Notes under the pieces: model-generated
What the model was told of the DNA's origin: nothing
What the model saw: the letters and a program-made list of their open reading frames with translations, nothing else
Database searches by the model: none
Shown: positions 50,410-59,289 of the stretch, piece by piece
How the letters are laid out: each line of letters starts with the position of its first letter
How positions within the stretch are numbered: position 1 is the first letter of the stretch
Program-made: the position numbers and the translations under genes
Assembly (NCBI RefSeq): GCF_039535785.1
Contig: NZ_BAAAXV010000001.1
Coordinates: 3,038,001 to 3,102,000 of the forward strand
Length of the DNA stretch: 64,000 nucleotides
DNA from: Nonomuraea helvata
GTDB lineage: Bacteria; Actinomycetota; Actinomycetes; Streptosporangiales; Streptosporangiaceae
Direction: 5' to 3'

Positions 50410-51000
50410 ATGGCACTCCGCATCGGCATCATCCTCGGAAGCACCCGACCCGGCCGCCGGGGCGAGCAGATCGCCTCCTGGGTGCTCGACACGGCGCGCG
50501 CCCACGGCGGCGCCGACTACGAGCTGATCGATCTCGCCCACCACGGGCTCGACAACCTGGACGAGGGCGGCAATCCGACGCACCAGCAGTACGAGCACCC
50601 GCACACCCGCGACTGGTCCGCGCTGATCGACGGGTTCGACGGCTTCGTGTTCCTCACCCCGGAGTACAACCACTCCTTTCCCGGCGCGCTCAAGAACGCG
50701 CTGGACTACATCTACCGGGAGTGGAACGACAAGGCCGCCGGCATCGTCAGTTACGGCGGATGGGCCGCGGGCGTCCGGGCCGCCGAGGCGCTGCGGCTCG
50801 TGCTCGCCGAGCTCCAGGTGGCAACGGTCCGCGCACAGCCCGCCGTCCCGTTGATCCCCGCGTTCTCGACCGGCGCCTTCGTTCCGGCGGAGGGCCTCGA
50901 CGTCGCGGTCTGCGGCATGCTCGACCAGGTCATCGCCTGGTCCGGCGCGCTGCGCGGCGTACGCGAGGCCAAGTCGGAGGCGCCCGCGATCGCCCGCTGA
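50410..51000 (+). CDS. NADPH-dependent FMN reductase
   Basis: The 196-residue flavodoxin-fold reductase has IGIILGSTRPGRRGEQIASWVLD for FMN phosphate binding and DGFVFLTPEYNHSFPGALKNALDYIYREW, the diagnostic FMN-reductase segment. It reduces FMN or quinones with NAD(P)H. ATG 50410 follows GAAAGGACATC. The divergent MarR gene and its 19-bp repeat make it an inducible gene, probably for electrophile or quinone stress. Confidence 0.92.
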   Translation: MALRIGIILGSTRPGRRGEQIASWVLDTARAHGGADYELIDLAHHGLDNLDEGGNPTHQQYEHPHTRDWSALIDGFDGFVFLTPEYNHSFPGALKNALDYIYREWNDKAAGIVSYGGWAAGVRAAEALRLVLAELQVATVRAQPAVPLIPAFSTGAFVPAEGLDVAVCGMLDQVIAWSGALRGVREAKSEAPAIAR

Positions 51001-51390
51001 TGCAGCGGCTTCACGCTCATCGCTCATGTTGTCACGCTCGACGTCCCGCGCCACGTCGTGGCGTTCCTCGCCCGCTTGCCGGCCATCCACCGACGCCAGA
51101 TCGGCACACCGAGGAGGCTGCGGACCCTCACCCCACCCGAGGCCGCCTCCGGGGTCGTCGCGCCGGAGCCGGTGTTCGGCTGGGCGATGATGATCTCACC
51201 CGACGCCGAAATGCGCCCCGGATCAGGGCTCTCATCGAGTGCACTCGTAAGGGCTGCCGAGGAGAACGACTATCTGCCGTTCCCTCCGCGTGAGTCTTGC
51301 GAGCCGCTTGGGCCTGTGAGCCGCGACCGCGGGTGTACGCGGTCAACGGTTGGGTGAGATGGGTCCGCTGCACCTCGCGTCGCAGAACGC
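51001..51390. mobile_element. Gap with a transposase remnant (IS5-like N-terminus)
   Basis: On the plus strand at about 51022-51115 one frame reads VVTLDVPRHVVAFLARLPAIHRRQIGTPRR, which resembles the first residues of IS5-group transposases of actinomycetes. It loses similarity after RTLTP and has no start or catalytic region. The rest of the 390 bp shows no gene. Confidence 0.5.
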
Positions 51391-51909
51391 TCAGTGCTTC
51401 GGCGCCCCTCTTTCCGTCAGCCCTGACTTCTCATCAGCCCTGACGTCGGCTGATCTTGCGGCCCAGAGGGCCACGGCGATGTAAACCAGTTGCTCGGGCA
51501 GCCGGAGCCACAGCGGGGTGGCTTCTTCACCGGCGAAGGGGATGTCGGCGACGGCGGCGTAGATATTGGCCGGAAGCACCAGTACGAAGAAGATCGCGAG
51601 CGCGATCCCCGATAGGCGGCGTGTCGATGTCATGACCAGGCCGAGAGCGCCGAGCAGTTCCAGTACGCCGGTCGCATAGACCATCAGGCTGGGAAACGGG
51701 ACGAAGGGCGGCATCATCGCGACGAGGTCTCCGTGGTTCGGCATCGCCGAGACGCCGGCCGGGACGAAGTGCGTGCTTGCCGTGATCATGAGCATGATCG
51801 CCATGGCGTGCGCCGCGCTGGCCGGCAGGGTGGAGAATCGCCGCACGCCGGCCGCCCCGAGCAGCCGGAAGATCAATAAACCGATCGGAATGATGACGAA
51901 CGGGAACAC
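51391..51909 (-). CDS. DoxX-family membrane protein
   Basis: This ~172-residue membrane protein has four predicted helices (about 3-20, 30-55, 72-92 and 98-120) with HAMAIMLMITASTHFVP and YATGVLELLGALGLV, the usual DoxX/DoxD-like pattern. GTG 51909 follows GGGAGGACAA and gives the start VFPFVIIPIG. DoxX-like proteins act in membrane redox or thiol homeostasis. It lies downstream of the FAD monooxygenase on the same strand (34 nt gap) and may belong to that operon. Confidence 0.8.
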   Translation of the reverse strand: MFPFVIIPIGLLIFRLLGAAGVRRFSTLPASAAHAMAIMLMITASTHFVPAGVSAMPNHGDLVAMMPPFVPFPSLMVYATGVLELLGALGLVMTSTRRLSGIALAIFFVLVLPANIYAAVADIPFAGEEATPLWLRLPEQLVYIAVALWAARSADVRADEKSGLTERGAPKH

Positions 51910-51943
51910 TTGTCCTCCCTTGGGTGGTTGCACTATCCATTTG

Positions 51944-53179
51944 TCAGCGGGCGCCGACCCGGCCTCCTGATGCGGCGGGCGACGGCGGGTAGTCGTCGAC
52001 GGTCATGGAGTTGTACAGGCGTCCGCTCTTGGTGGTGAGGCGGAGGAGGGCGCGGCTGGGCCCCGCGGGCAGGGCGGAGATCAGGCGGGCGCCCTGGGCC
52101 AGCCCCGAGACGCCGAGACGGGACGTGGGGATCAGGGTCTTCGCCGCGCTGAGCGCGACCGCGCGGCTGCCGCGCACGTGCTCGGCCATCGCGCGCTCGT
52201 AGGCGGGGAAGGCGCGCTCGTGGTCGCCGCCCGCCCGCGCCAGCTCCCCGGCCAGGACGTACGCGCCGACGACGGCCAGGGTGGTGCTGCCGCCGACGGC
52301 CGGGCCGGGGCAGTAGCCCGCGTCGCCGACGAGCGTCACCCTCCCCCGCGACCAGGTGTCCATGCGGAGCTGGGTGATCGAGTCGAAGTAGAACGCCGGG
52401 GTGCGCTCGAGCTCGGCCAGCCAGCGGTCCACGTCGGCGTGCAGGCCGTCGAACGCGCCGCGCAGCAGCTCCTTCTGCCGGGGCACGTCGCGGTGGTGGT
52501 AGTCCAGCTCGCGCTCGCTCCGGAACAGGAACAACGCCCGCGCGTCGCCGAGGTGCCGCGCGCCGTACACGCCGGCCGTGCGGCCGACGCCCACGTGGAT
52601 GAGGAGCTCACGGTCGAGGCCGGAGGTGTTGGGCACGGTGAGCACCCCGAGGTAGGCCCCGGCGAAGGCGCTGAAGCGGGACTCCTCGCCGAAGACGAGG
52701 CGGCGCACGTTGGAGTGCAGCCCGTCCGCGCCGACGACGAGGTCGAAGCGGCGCGGCGCGGCGTTCTCGAACCGCACCTGGCCGTCGGGCGAGATCTCGG
52801 TGATCGAGTCGCCGAAGACGTACTCGACGTCGTCGCACGCGGCGTCGTAGCAGATCTCGCTCAGGTCGTCGCGCATGATCTCGACGTGCCGGTCGGAGGT
52901 GGCGCTGAAGATCTTGGAGAGGTCCACCCGGACGGGACGCCGCGCGCCCTCCCGGCAGAGGGTCATCCGTTTCGTGCCGGTGGCCCGCTCCTCGACGCGC
53001 GGGAGGACGCCCATCTTCTCCGAGATGTCCATCGCGGGCCGGAACAGGTCGACCGCGTGGCCGCCGGTCTTGCGCAGGGCCGGCGCGCGCTCGACGACGG
53101 TGACGGAGAAGCCGTGCCTGGTGAGCCAGTACGCCAGCACCGGACCGGCGACGCTGGCGCCGGAGATGAGAATCCGCAT
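51944..53179 (-). CDS. FAD-dependent monooxygenase (GASVAG type)
   Basis: This 411-residue flavoprotein has the Rossmann motif ILISGASVAGPVLAYWL, where the second glycine of GxGxxG is replaced by serine, as in many tetracycline-type hydroxylases. The DG motif is LVVGADGLHSNVRRLVFG, and the GD motif is LVGDAGYCPGPAVGGSTTLAVVGA. ATG 53179 follows AAGGAGGG. A 45-codon frame lies directly upstream, a TetR gene is divergent, and a DoxX gene follows, giving a small inducible operon. Confidence 0.9.
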   Translation of the reverse strand: MRILISGASVAGPVLAYWLTRHGFSVTVVERAPALRKTGGHAVDLFRPAMDISEKMGVLPRVEERATGTKRMTLCREGARRPVRVDLSKIFSATSDRHVEIMRDDLSEICYDAACDDVEYVFGDSITEISPDGQVRFENAAPRRFDLVVGADGLHSNVRRLVFGEESRFSAFAGAYLGVLTVPNTSGLDRELLIHVGVGRTAGVYGARHLGDARALFLFRSERELDYHHRDVPRQKELLRGAFDGLHADVDRWLAELERTPAFYFDSITQLRMDTWSRGRVTLVGDAGYCPGPAVGGSTTLAVVGAYVLAGELARAGGDHERAFPAYERAMAEHVRGSRAVALSAAKTLIPTSRLGVSGLAQGARLISALPAGPSRALLRLTTKSGRLYNSMTVDDYPPSPAASGGRVGAR

Positions 53180-53197
53180 GGCAGCCCTCCTTGTCAT

Positions 53198-53335
53198 TCA
53201 GTCCACCCGTACGGCGTGGATCGCGGTGCAGGCCAGGAGGGGGTGCCACCCCGGCACCCAGCTCTCTCCGTAGACCTTGACCAGGCCGCGCACCCCGATC
53301 GCCGGATGATCTCCGCTCAAGCCTTTCTTTGACAT
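53198..53335 (-). pseudogene. Short frame with the start of an ABC-transporter ATPase
   Basis: The 45-codon frame begins MSKKGLSGDHPAIGVRGLVKVYGE, the usual first strand of daunorubicin-type ABC ATPases, and then switches to unrelated sequence (SWVPGWHPLLACTAIHAV) and stops. The Walker motifs are missing, so it appears to be the leftover 5' end of a deleted ABC gene. It ends 18 nt before the monooxygenase start and now may act as a leader. Confidence 0.5.
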
Positions 53336-53338
53336 GCC

Positions 53339-53360
53339 GTAAGACTTAACTATCTCTTAC
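53339..53360. promoter_or_regulatory. Probable TetR operator
   Basis: Inverted repeat GTAAGA and TCTTAC with a 10-bp AT-rich centre, lying between the divergent TetR gene and the monooxygenase operon, just upstream of the 53335 start. Confidence 0.6.
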
Positions 53361-53400
53361 AGGCTGTCAAGCTTACGGCTGGACGCGTACCATTCTTGGA

Positions 53401-54018
53401 ATGGCCGACTCGCACGACACCACCGCGCCCACGACGGTCCGGCGCCGGTCCGACGCCCGGCGCAGCATCGACGCCATCCTCAACGCGGCCCGCATCGTGC
53501 TCGGCGAGCGGCCCGGCGCGAGCATGGAAGACATCGCCGCCACGGCCGGCGTCACTCGCCAGACCGTCTACGCGCACTTCCCTTCACGCGACGCCCTGGT
53601 CGCCGCGCTCGTCGAGGCCGCGGCCGCCGAATACGCCGCCCTGCTGGACGACGCAGACCTCGACACCGCCCCGCCCGCCGACGCGCTGGCCCGGTTCCTC
53701 AGCGCCGGCTGGCGGTTCCTCGGCCGCTATCCCCTCCTGCTGAACGCCACCGCGGCCCGGATCCCGCGGCCCCACAGCGACCCTCATGACACCGTGCCTC
53801 CGCGGCTCGAACGGCTCATCCACCGAGGCCAGCACACGGGCGACTTCGACCCGTCACTCCCCGCGGCCTGGCTCGCCGCCGCCATCCTCGGGCTCCAGCA
53901 CACGGCCGCGGCGCAACTCGCAACTGGGCGCCTCACCACCCACGAGGCAGAGACGCTATGCCTGGAAAGCACACTGCGCCTCTGCGGCGGCGAGGCCGAT
54001 CGCTCAGGACTGTCCTGA
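53401..54018 (+). CDS. TetR-family regulator
   Basis: This 205-residue TetR regulator has the helix-turn-helix AILNAARIVLGERPGASMEDIAATAGVTRQTVYAHFPSRDAL at about residues 24-66. The C-terminal domain is of the type seen in actinobacterial repressors of antibiotic-modifying genes. It is divergent from the monooxygenase operon, and the GTAAGA/TCTTAC dyad lies between them. The start is a plain ATG with a weak ribosome site. Confidence 0.88.
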   Translation: MADSHDTTAPTTVRRRSDARRSIDAILNAARIVLGERPGASMEDIAATAGVTRQTVYAHFPSRDALVAALVEAAAAEYAALLDDADLDTAPPADALARFLSAGWRFLGRYPLLLNATAARIPRPHSDPHDTVPPRLERLIHRGQHTGDFDPSLPAAWLAAAILGLQHTAAAQLATGRLTTHEAETLCLESTLRLCGGEADRSGLS

Positions 54019-54570
54019 AGATCTTGGCCGGGGAGATGGCCGTCCGCGGCATATGCGGTGGTGGCGTGAGAGTCCAGGTGTTGCCGGTGTGGGTGAGGCC
54101 GGGTCCGCGACCCGGAGCCGTGGCGCTCGATCGTGCGCTTGGTCAGCCGGATCCCGCTCCGCTGGCAGCCGGCTTGGACCGCCGTCAGCGAGGGCGTGCC
54201 CGTCGGCTACCAGCAGCGGCTGGCACGCCTGGCCGGATCGCTGCCCGCCGGCCCGCGGGCCGACCGGGAGCGTCACGAGCCGATCAGCGAGCTGCGGGTA
54301 CGGTGATCCGCCCCGGGCAGCGGGCCGGCGAGTTCGATGACCGGCTCCCGCCCGACTGGCCACGGTGGCCATCAAGCTCGCCCACGCCGCGAGCGAGGAG
54401 ACCGGCTCCGGACGCATGACGCAGGAGGAATCGAGGCGGGCGCTGCACACCACGCTGCTGCTCGCCCCCGGCGGGACGGCCCGTTCTTGATCGCAACTGA
54501 GCGCCAGGCTCGCAGCGCTGCGCCGAATTCACGGCAATGGCGACGGCCGAGGCACTGGAAGGATGATCTC
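54019..54570. other. Degenerate region after the TetR gene
   Basis: 552 bp with no intact gene. One plus-strand frame gives EPWRSIVRLVSRIPLRW and PVGYQQRLARLAGSLPAG up to a stop near 54305, and a second frame gives KLAHAASEETGSGRMTQEE up to about 54490. These read like two pieces of one decayed gene, which I cannot identify. Confidence 0.4.
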
Positions 54571-55536
54571 GTGTCCCAGCTGCACCAACGCATGACAGCC
54601 CTTGTCGCCGAAGCCGGCTACCGCAGCGACGAACCGATCGCGGTCGGGATGCGGCAACGCGACGCGCCGCCCGTCCTCCTGGCCCAGGGGATGACATCCG
54701 CCAGTGAGCCAGTGACCGCCACGACGCTCGCGTACGCGGCGTCGCTGTCGAAGCAGATGACCGCGGCCTGCGCGGCGCTGCTCGCCCGACGTGGCGCGCT
54801 GGACATGGAGTCGCCCCTGTCACACTGGCTGCCCCAGCTACCGGCGTGGGCCGGCACCGTCCGGCTCCGGCACCTCGTCCATCACACGGCGGCCCTGCCC
54901 GCCGACTCCACGATCGATGCCGTCCTCGCCGGCGACGCCGACCGGACCACCCCAGGCATCATCGAGGCACTCACCCGGTTCCCGGCCCTGGACCGCCGGC
55001 CGAGCACCGAACATCTCTATTCCAACGCCGGATACGTGTGCCTGGCCGCGGTGGTGGAACGAGCGGCGGAGATGCCGCTGCCCGACTTCGCCCGGCGCCA
55101 CCTCTTCGTCCCGCTGGCGATGGCAGACACCCGCTACTGGCCCGGGCCCGACCCCACGCCGCCGGGCGCCGCGCCGCTTGCCCGTCTTCGTCCTGCCCCG
55201 CTGTCCCTGGGTGACGGAGGGGTATGGACGACTCTCAGCGATCTGCTGCGCTGGGGCCAGGCACTCAACGCCGATGAACTCGGCATCTCGGGGCTCATCC
55301 AGACCCCAGGACGCCTCGATGACGGAACGCCGATCGACTACGCCTGGGGCATCGGCGTCCGGTCACACGCCGGGTACCGCGTCTATCGGCACGGAGGAGG
55401 CTGGACAGGCCTGCGTGCCCTGCACGCACGAGTGCCCGACCTGGACCTGAGCGTGGCTCTCATCGCGATCGACGACCACACCGAACGCCGGGTCCCGCTC
55501 CTCGACAGCCTTCTCGATGAGATGACCAAACCGTAG
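54571..55536 (+). CDS. Serine hydrolase of the beta-lactamase (class C/PBP4*) fold
   Basis: The 321-residue enzyme has the SxxK nucleophile in YAASLSKQMTAA, YSN in LYSNAGYVCLAA and the third motif HGGGWTG, all consistent with class C-type serine beta-lactamase/esterase folds. No signal peptide is visible, so it may be a cytoplasmic esterase or peptidase rather than a cell-wall enzyme. GTG 54571 follows GGAAGGATGATC. It converges on the epimerase gene and seems to be a single gene. Confidence 0.88.
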   Translation: MSQLHQRMTALVAEAGYRSDEPIAVGMRQRDAPPVLLAQGMTSASEPVTATTLAYAASLSKQMTAACAALLARRGALDMESPLSHWLPQLPAWAGTVRLRHLVHHTAALPADSTIDAVLAGDADRTTPGIIEALTRFPALDRRPSTEHLYSNAGYVCLAAVVERAAEMPLPDFARRHLFVPLAMADTRYWPGPDPTPPGAAPLARLRPAPLSLGDGGVWTTLSDLLRWGQALNADELGISGLIQTPGRLDDGTPIDYAWGIGVRSHAGYRVYRHGGGWTGLRALHARVPDLDLSVALIAIDDHTERRVPLLDSLLDEMTKP

Positions 55537-55625
55537 TCGGCCGGCGGATCGTCATCGGTCATGCTTGTCCGAAACGCCGCCACCGTACGGCGCACAAGAG
55601 GCACCAAGCGGCGATCGAGCGCTGG

Positions 55626-56417
55626 TCAGAAAGCGTGCCGGAGGGTGTAGTCGGCGCCGGCGTAGTCACCGCCCTGAAGCTGGTCACCGGCGAAGTAACC
55701 TGCCGCTCCAGGGATCCGGTCCACATAGGCCTCGGCGTCATCGTGGGGACGGTAGCCGAGCCGGTCGTCCAGCTCCCAGAACCGGCGGGTATTGGCCGAG
55801 ACCGCGTACGCGGCGGTGAAAGTGATGCCGGGCTGGGTCAACGCGGCCCAGACGAAACCGGCGCAGTCGTCCGGGCTCAGCCAGGTGGCCAGGTGCCGCG
55901 GCTCGCTCGGCTCCGGCTCCAGGCTGCCGATGCGCAGGCACACCACCTGCAGGCCGAACTTGTCCGCATACAGCCGGCCCAGGGCCTCCACGGCGACCTT
56001 GCTCACGCCGTACAGCCCGTCGGGACGGGGCGGCAGCTCGGCCGAGACCGGCTGCGCGGCCGGGTAGCAGCCGGTCAGCCGATTGCTGCTGGCCAGCACC
56101 ACGCGCTTGACTCCCGTGCGCCGTGCGGCCTCCAGCACATGGTGGGCGCCCAGGACGTTGGCGTCCAGGAGGAGGGCGAGCGGCGCCTCGTCGGGCACGC
56201 CGGACAGGTGCACGACCGCGTCGGCGCCCTCGATGACGGACGCCACGTCCTCGATGCCGGCCAGCTCGACCTGGCGGACCTCCTCGTCGGGTCCTGCGGC
56301 GACCAGCGGTGCGCGATCGACCGAGATCAGCCGGCGCAGCCGACGCCGCAACGGCTCGCGCAGCGCGGATCCCACTCGCCCTGCCGCACCGGTAAGGACC
56401 ACCGTCTCCACTGTCAT
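55626..56417 (-). CDS. NAD-dependent epimerase/dehydratase (uronate dehydrogenase-like)
   Basis: The 263-residue extended SDR has TGAAGRVGSALREPL at the N-terminus, VVHLSGVPDEAPL, VLASSNRLTGCYP and the catalytic YGVSK. The C-terminal half, CLRIGSLEPEPSEPRHLATWLSPDDCAGFVWAAL, is typical of uronate dehydrogenases and related sugar-acid enzymes. The start is ATG 56417. It stands alone; a 270-bp gap separates it from the TetR gene upstream. Confidence 0.87.
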   Translation of the reverse strand: MTVETVVLTGAAGRVGSALREPLRRRLRRLISVDRAPLVAAGPDEEVRQVELAGIEDVASVIEGADAVVHLSGVPDEAPLALLLDANVLGAHHVLEAARRTGVKRVVLASSNRLTGCYPAAQPVSAELPPRPDGLYGVSKVAVEALGRLYADKFGLQVVCLRIGSLEPEPSEPRHLATWLSPDDCAGFVWAALTQPGITFTAAYAVSANTRRFWELDDRLGYRPHDDAEAYVDRIPGAAGYFAGDQLQGGDYAGADYTLRHAF

Positions 56418-56687
56418 GGGCCAGAGTGTGCCAGCGACCACCGACACTTCTGCTGTCGCAAGGTGCAATCAGGCAGGAGGTTCAGGTTCAAGGACCGCGA
56501 GGCGGTGGGCTCGTACCGGCCGAGGGCTTTACTCACCGGGCGGACGCCACCTCGGCTATGTGCGCGCGATCGCCCGCCGCCGGACGGACATCGCACCCGA
56601 GGAACCCATTTCCTCCGTCCCCGTCACCTATGTCAGGCAACCCCTGCACCGCGCCTGAACGACGTGGGCGGCAAGTTCGTCAAGCCA
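56418..56687. other. Gap with a coding-like scrap
   Basis: 270 bp upstream of the epimerase gene. A plus-strand frame (56500-56657) gives HLGYVRAIARRRTDIAPEEP and ends in a stop, without a start or ribosome site. No operator or intact gene is seen. Confidence 0.3.
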
Positions 56688-57347
56688 TCAGGTGGCCTGC
56701 GCGGTGAGGGCGGCGATGGTCCCGTCGATGAGGACCCGTAGGCCGTGTTCGAAGGCGTCGTCGCCGGTCGTCCTGGCACCGTCGCGGATCGCCACCAGCA
56801 AAGGGGCGGAGGTGTCGCCGTCCAGCAGGCCGCTCAGTGCGGCGAGTGGGTCCGAAGGCTGCTCGGCCTGCCTGCCCGGCCGGGCCTGCTCCTGGAGGAC
56901 GAATCCGGTGACGTACTGGGAGATGGCGGTGATGGTGCGCAGCGCCAGCACGGGGGTGAAGCCGCGGTCCACCATGGCGGTCAGCTCGTCGTTGAACGTC
57001 CTGACCGTCGCGGGGCTGAGCCAGGCGGCATCGGCGACGATGCGGGCGCCGTCGCGGTGCGCGAGCAGCGACTGCCGGAAAGCGCGGGCACGGCGGGCCA
57101 GCCAGTCCTGCCATGCCTCGCCGGGATGAGGCGGACCCAGGCCGGCGGCCACGATGATCGCGTCCGCCATGCCGTCCAGCAGCTCCTGTTTGCTGCGGAT
57201 GTGCCAGTACAGCGCCGGTGACTGGACACCGAGATCGGCAGCCAGCCGGCGCACCGTCAGGCCTTCCAGCCCGACCTCGTCCAGGAGCCGCAGCGCTGTC
57301 TCGATCAACGTCTGCCTGGTCAGGCCAGGCCGGGTGGCTGCGCACAT
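56688..57347 (-). CDS. TetR-family regulator with a triple operator
   Basis: This 219-residue TetR repressor has the helix-turn-helix LIETALRLLDEVGLEGLTVRRLAADLGVQSPALYWHIRSKQELL at residues ~14-58 and a TetR_C_1-like ligand domain. It is divergent from an alpha/beta hydrolase gene. The 82-bp gap contains three near-identical 15-bp palindromes spaced exactly 20 bp apart, so regulation should be strong and possibly cooperative. Confidence 0.9.
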   Translation of the reverse strand: MCAATRPGLTRQTLIETALRLLDEVGLEGLTVRRLAADLGVQSPALYWHIRSKQELLDGMADAIIVAAGLGPPHPGEAWQDWLARRARAFRQSLLAHRDGARIVADAAWLSPATVRTFNDELTAMVDRGFTPVLALRTITAISQYVTGFVLQEQARPGRQAEQPSDPLAALSGLLDGDTSAPLLVAIRDGARTTGDDAFEHGLRVLIDGTIAALTAQAT

Positions 57348-57357
57348 CGGTTGACAC

Positions 57358-57412
57358 CTTAGCAGCGCTAAGCCATCCTTAGCACTGCTAAGGGCGGCTT
57401 AGCAGTGCTAAG
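57358..57412. promoter_or_regulatory. Three phased TetR operators
   Basis: Three 15-bp palindromes start at 57358 (CTTAGCAGCGCTAAG), 57378 (CTTAGCACTGCTAAG) and 57398 (CTTAGCAGTGCTAAG). The centre-to-centre distance is 20 bp, close to two DNA turns, so three dimers could stack on one face. The first begins 11 bp upstream of the TetR start, and the last ends 17 bp before the hydrolase start. Confidence 0.85.
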
Positions 57413-57429
57413 GAGAAGGTGAGGACACC

Positions 57430-58239
57430 GTGCTCTCAGCCGACGGAACTGACATCCATGTCTACGACCAGGGGCGCGGGCCGGCCATCCTGATCGTCGG
57501 CCCCGGGCTGGACGACGGGACGCGGACCAAGAAGCTCGCCTCGATCCTCGCCAGGCGGTTCCGCGTCCTACGCCTCCACCGCCGTCAGTACCGGCCGGAC
57601 CTCAAGACCGACGGCACACCGTGTTCGGTGGCCCAGGAGGTCGACGACATCCTGGCGATCGCCCGCCAGGTCGGCCGACCGTTGATCATTTACGGCCACT
57701 CCTCCGGCGGGGTGGTCGCCCTGGAAGCGCTGGCGGCGGCGCCCTCGGCCTTCACCGGCGCGGTGCTCTTCGAACCCGCCTCCGTGATCGGCACGGCATG
57801 GGCCGGCCAGGACGGCGAGGTCGTCACACAGGCACGGGCCGCGTGCGCCGCCGGCAGGCCGGGCAAGGCAATGGCGATCTTCTTCCGTCGGACCATCGGC
57901 CTGCCAGGCTGGCAGGCATGGGCGGCAGGCGCGCTCACCGCTCTCGTCCCGCGCTACCGCAGGCTGGCGTCGTGCCAGATCGACGACCTCGAGGCCATGG
58001 ATCGGCTGGGCGTCCGCCTTGACGCCTACTCCCGGGTCACCACCCCCACCTTGCTGCTCAGCGGCGACCGCAGCACGCCGCAGCAGACGGCGCCGCTGGA
58101 CGCCATCGAGCGCGTTCTCAGCCGTCCCGAACGCCGTCCCGAACGTGTGGTGATGCGCAAGCGGGACCACGGCGCCGACCTCAAAGCCCCGAAGACGGTC
58201 GCCCGCATCATAGAGACGTTCGCCGACACGCTCGTGTGA
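57430..58239 (+). CDS. Alpha/beta-fold hydrolase, TetR-controlled
   Basis: This 269-residue alpha/beta hydrolase has the nucleophile elbow GHSSGGVVALEAL and the N-terminal GRGPAILIVGPGLDDG; the catalytic histidine is likely in KRDHGADLKAP. GTG 57430 follows AAGGAGAAGGTGAGG. Repression by the divergent TetR through three operators makes it an inducible detoxification or catabolic enzyme. The STM401x operon begins 81 bp downstream but is probably separate. Confidence 0.88.
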   Translation: MLSADGTDIHVYDQGRGPAILIVGPGLDDGTRTKKLASILARRFRVLRLHRRQYRPDLKTDGTPCSVAQEVDDILAIARQVGRPLIIYGHSSGGVVALEALAAAPSAFTGAVLFEPASVIGTAWAGQDGEVVTQARAACAAGRPGKAMAIFFRRTIGLPGWQAWAAGALTALVPRYRRLASCQIDDLEAMDRLGVRLDAYSRVTTPTLLLSGDRSTPQQTAPLDAIERVLSRPERRPERVVMRKRDHGADLKAPKTVARIIETFADTLV

Positions 58240-58320
58240 ACAGCGGGGCTCTGGGTGACGGAAGTGTCGTCTGGGTCTGGTAGGACAGGACGCGTCAACC
58301 CCCCGACACGAGGATCATCC

Positions 58321-59289
58321 GTGACCGACGACGACTACCCGAGCCCCTGGGACCGCTACGAGGAGGGCTACGCCGGCCTGCCCACAGCCGAGGTCCCCTG
58401 GGACGAGAAGAACGGGCCGCAGCCCGAGGCCGGGTCCGTGGCGTGGCGGCTCAGCGCCCACAGCTGGGACGGCGGCCGCATCGCCGAGCACCTCGACTGG
58501 TTCTTCGAGCACGTCGACACCGCGAAGGTCACGGCCATCGTGATCGGCGAGTGGGAAAACTGCTACACCGAGAGCAGCGCGCCCATCGTCCGCCGGCTGG
58601 CCGACGAGGCCGGCCGGCTGCCCCAGCTGCGCTCGCTCTTCTTCGGCGCGATCGACTCGGAGGAGGCCGAGATCTCCTGGATCCAGCAGTCCGACATCAC
58701 GCCGCTGCTGGAGGCGTACCCGAAGCTGGAGCGGCTGGAGGTGCGCGGCGGCTCCGGGCTGCGGCTCTCCCCCGTGCGGCACGAGTCGCTGAAGGTGCTG
58801 CGGTTCGAGACCGGAGGGCTGCCGGGAGAGGTGGTCCGCGGGGTCGCCGCGAGCGACCTGCCCGCGCTGGAGCATCTGGAGCTCTGGCTGGGCGTCCCCG
58901 AGTACGGCGGCGACAGCGGCGTCTCCGACGTCGGCCCCATCCTCCGGGGCGAGCGGCTGCCCGTGCTGCGTCACTTGGGGCTGCAGGACAGCGAGATCCA
59001 GGACGACCTCGCCGCCGCCGTGGCCACCGCGCCGATCGTGGCCAGGCTCGAGACGCTGAGCCTGTCGATGGGCGTGCTCACCGACGCCGGGGCGGAGGCG
59101 CTGCTCAGCGGCCAGCCGCTCACTCACCTGCGCGCGCTCGACCTGCACCACCACTACCTGTCCGAGGCGATGATGCGGCGGGTGACCGAGGCCCTGCCCG
59201 GGGTTCGGGTGGACGTGTCCGAGCAGGAGGAGGCCGAGGTCGACGAGGACGACGGCGAGACGTGGCGTTACGTGGCGGTGGATGAGTGA
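58321..59289 (+). CDS. STM4015-family protein, copy 1 (leucine-rich-like)
   Basis: The 322-residue protein of the STM4015 family has a conserved N-terminal section (VAWRLSAHSWDGG...HLDWFFEHVDTAKVTAIVIGEWENCYTESSAPIVRRLADEA) followed by leucine-rich-repeat-like turns (LPQLRSLFFGAID, YPKLERLEVRGGSGLRL, ESLKVLRFETGG, LPALEHLELWLG, LPVLRHLGLQDSEI, VARLETLSLSMGVLTDAGAEAL, LTHLRALDLHHHYL). No signal or membrane segment is present. GTG 58321 starts it. The stop overlaps the start of a second, highly similar copy. LRR-like folds usually bind partners, so it may be a recognition or scaffold subunit of the pathway below. Confidence 0.85.
   Translation: MTDDDYPSPWDRYEEGYAGLPTAEVPWDEKNGPQPEAGSVAWRLSAHSWDGGRIAEHLDWFFEHVDTAKVTAIVIGEWENCYTESSAPIVRRLADEAGRLPQLRSLFFGAIDSEEAEISWIQQSDITPLLEAYPKLERLEVRGGSGLRLSPVRHESLKVLRFETGGLPGEVVRGVAASDLPALEHLELWLGVPEYGGDSGVSDVGPILRGERLPVLRHLGLQDSEIQDDLAAAVATAPIVARLETLSLSMGVLTDAGAEALLSGQPLTHLRALDLHHHYLSEAMMRRVTEALPGVRVDVSEQEEAEVDEDDGETWRYVAVDE

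Noticed and set aside
58250..58290. Possible promoter GTGACG...TAGGAC before the STM4015 gene
   Set aside because: The spacing is about 20 bp, too long for a typical vegetative promoter, and such hexamers are frequent by chance.
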